64,000 nucleotides of DNA, from positions 14,652,385 through 14,716,384 of the forward strand of contig NC_047071.1 in assembly GCF_902459465.1 (NCBI RefSeq), read 5' to 3'. The notes below the pieces were generated by a model, which saw nothing but the letters and a program-made list of their open reading frames with translations, did no database searches and was not told where the DNA came from. The DNA comes from Asterias rubens. Taxonomy: Eukaryota > Echinodermata > Asteroidea > Forcipulatida > Asteriidae. Made by a program: the position numbers and the translations under genes. Positions 61,906 through 64,000 of the stretch are shown here, piece by piece (within the stretch, counting starts at the first letter, position 1; each line of letters starts with the position of its first letter).

Positions 61906-62474
61906 CAAGTTATGAGTTATAACCCTGACAAGCTGAAGTTATTAACAAAATGGTTTAGATTTTCAAGACTGAGAAAAGTTATTTCTAGGAATATCAATAA
62001 ATTAGGCAATTGCGATTTTTCATGCAATGATGACTTGTTATGTGTTATAAAGTATTTGATTTGGCTAGACTACAATTAGATTCATCATTGCTGATCATAG
62101 ATGACAACCTGGAACACGTCAACGCACTGGAGAGTAAGGGCTTCCTACCTCATGCCCTGAAAGCGTTCTGTAGTTTCAGAAGGAAGAGGCAAACCAACCT
62201 AACAGTTAAGCGCTTATGTCTGAAACCCAGTTTCAGGACACTAAAACTTTGTTTTACAAAGTAACAAACACTTGATTCCGCAATGAACTGACATGATGTG
62301 GGGGGAACACCACCAAAGTTTGCATTTCAGTTTTTGTACAAATTGCTGATGTACATGTATTCATTACTTGTTTTAAATTTCAACAAGTTTCAGGGCGTAA
62401 TATAACCAATGTATCGCTAGATTTGCTATTTTGTGTTTCCATAAAGTGATGTATCCGATACAACAGTTTATCCT

Positions 62475-62865
62475 TTAAAGGCAGTGGACACTATTGGTAA
62501 TTACTCAAAATAGTTATTAGCATAAAATCTTTTTTGGTAATGAGTAATGGGGAGCTATTGATGGTATAAAGCATTGTGAGAAACGGCTCCCTCTGAAGTG
62601 CCATAGTTTTCGAGAAAGAAGTAATTTTCCACGAACTTGATTTCGAGACCTCAGATTTAGAACTTGAGGTCTCGAAATCAAGCATCTGACAGCACACAAC
62701 TTCGTGTGACATGGTTTTTTTTTTCTTTCTTTCATTATTATCTCGCAAGTTCGACGACCGATTGAGCTCAAATTTTCACAGGTTTGTTATTTTATGCATA
62801 TGTTGAGGTACACCAACTGTGAAGACTAGTCTTTGACAGTTACCAATAGTGTCCAGTGTCTTTAA
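62475..62865. mobile_element. TTAA-flanked MITE, family A, complete
   Basis: TTAAAGGCAGTGGACACTAT at the left, accaatagtgtccagtgtct then TTAA at the right. The palindromic gagacctcagatttagaact centre is intact. Confidence 0.82.
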
Positions 62866-63009
62866 GACACTTAGTGCCCTACTCAGTTCCTTAGTTTCAA
62901 TCCAGGAAAGTGGACGCACTCTTTATAACCCCTAGCTAAAGACCCAAACTGCAAAATGCCATTTCATACCCTGGCTGCACTACTTTAAAAAATAATGTTA
63001 TTTCTGATG

Positions 63010-63240
63010 CTCCAGTTTCGTGGGGCGTTGTGGCCGAGGGCAGAGATAGTACTTGTGATTGATTAAGCTTACTCGTAGAAGCGCATATTTGTTGCACAGG
63101 CTGTGTACTCTACAGGGAGCTGAGATGGTTAAAGGAATGTTTTAAGACCCAATGACTAGGGGTAACAATGTTGGAAGCACTTTGAGATGCCCTTCGGGTG
63201 TGTAAAGCGCTATATGAAAATAAACTATTATACTATAACT
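63010..63240 (+). mobile_element. SINE family A, 3' part
   Basis: gtggggcgttgtggccgagg, then agggagctgagatggttaaa and ccaatgactaggggtaaca, ending in gcgctatatgaaaataaact. Orientation is opposite to most other copies. Confidence 0.6.
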
Positions 63241-63277
63241 ATTAACATCTATTATATCGTTGCGGTACCCGCTGCCA

Positions 63278-63485
63278 AAACATAGGATTCGAACTGCCTC
63301 TAGCCGCCGGGCAACCTCGGTAGTCTAGTTGGTAAGACACTGCTCTAGAATTGCAAGGGTCGTGGGTTCGAATCCCACCCGAGTAACATGCCTGTGATAT
63401 TTTTTCACAGGACTCGGGAAAGTACTGAGTATACAGTGCTAACACACATCAGTGTATGGGTAAAAACCAAAATTAATAACTATTA
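63278..63485 (+). mobile_element. tRNA-derived SINE, family B, best copy
   Basis: The head tcggtagtctagttggtaag has a good A box and gtgggttcgaatcccaccc a perfect B box with a paired T arm. The anticodon arm does not fold normally and the acceptor stem is only about five pairs. It continues into the SINE body (aaagtactgagtatacagtg, taacacacatcagtgtatgg). Hence a SINE rather than a tRNA gene. From here to 64000 nothing further was recognised beyond AT-rich sequence. Confidence 0.72.
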
Positions 63486-64000
63486 TATTATTATCTAAAG
63501 ATTGTTGTTCTACAGAGGTCTACAATTAGTAAACTTCAATCAATGTAACTGCATACTGTTAGCAAACAAATACAAAAACAAAACAAAAAACAACATTGAT
63601 GTCCACATCATGGTGCCAAGATAAGTCAGGAAAAAAATATAGATGAAATAAGTTAGCAAATTTCCTGGCAGGTTGCTAGAAAAGTATTGCTACAATGAAC
63701 ATCCAAATAATTTTGCTTTTAAAAATAAGAACAAAATACAGATTTAATATCAAACTGTTTTTTTCGCTTAAAATCTATCTAAAGAAAACTTTGTAATCAC
63801 CTGATAAGGACTTCACCTACAAATACCACGTTTATAATACCTTTTTTTGCTATAAATGGATTTTTTTATTTTTTTTTATTCAATCGAATTCAATTCAATT
63901 CAAAAATGGTTTATTAAAACATGTATCGCAGTTAATAACCGAACTGCACTTGCCATTACATAGAATATGTTTGTGCTTAACGATGCCTCTGACAAATGTC

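Noticed and set aside
63290-63385. Possible tRNA gene with perfect A and B boxes
   Set aside because: The acceptor and anticodon arms do not fold properly and the same head-body unit recurs at 22915 and 10715, so it is a SINE.

Overview
The window is animal nuclear DNA, most likely from an echinoderm and probably a sea star. This rests on the intron-exon structure with GT-AG splice sites, deuterostome-like orthologues, a dense load of short TTAA-flanked MITEs, tRNA-derived SINEs and LINE tails, and numerous microsatellites. The species assignment is inference. Nothing prokaryotic, no CRISPR array and no operon was seen.

Five multi-exon genes, all on the minus strand, could be rebuilt exon by exon with consistent splice phases. 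From right to left (5' to 3' of transcription) they are: (1) the last eight coding exons of a DMXL/rabconnectin-3 alpha gene (61491 to 52178), whose upstream part lies outside the window; (2) a three-exon tandem-C2, synaptotagmin-like gene (45746 to 42950, 586 aa); (3) KRTCAP2, the oligosaccharyltransferase subunit (40838 to 36679, five coding exons, 131 aa); (4) NUDT12, the ankyrin-Nudix NAD(H) diphosphatase/deNADding enzyme (32286 to 27328, four coding exons, 484 aa); (5) ULK3, an autophagy/hedgehog/abscission-type kinase with two MIT domains (20699 to 7874, 13 coding exons found, final short exon not located). They act in unrelated processes (V-ATPase/vesicle regulation, membrane binding, N-glycosylation, NADH turnover, kinase signalling), so this is ordinary gene neighbourhood rather than a functional cluster. 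A lone terminal exon resembling an SLC16/monocarboxylate transporter sits on the plus strand at 24592-24695.

The rest is mostly repeats. At least four related families of about 350-390 bp TTAA-flanked inverted-repeat elements (called A-D here) occur in introns and between genes; three copies stop 5 to 9 bp inside ULK3 5' splice sites. There are several tRNA-headed SINE families, three or four 3' tails of non-LTR retrotransposons, many perfect fold-back elements of 100-250 bp, a G-rich minisatellite with a two-unit higher-order period in a NUDT12 intron, and three copies of a dispersed repeat that carries a hairpin identical to the canonical metazoan histone mRNA 3' stem-loop next to a second conserved stem. 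That last repeat, the splice-site-abutting MITEs and the orphan transporter exon are the most unusual things seen.
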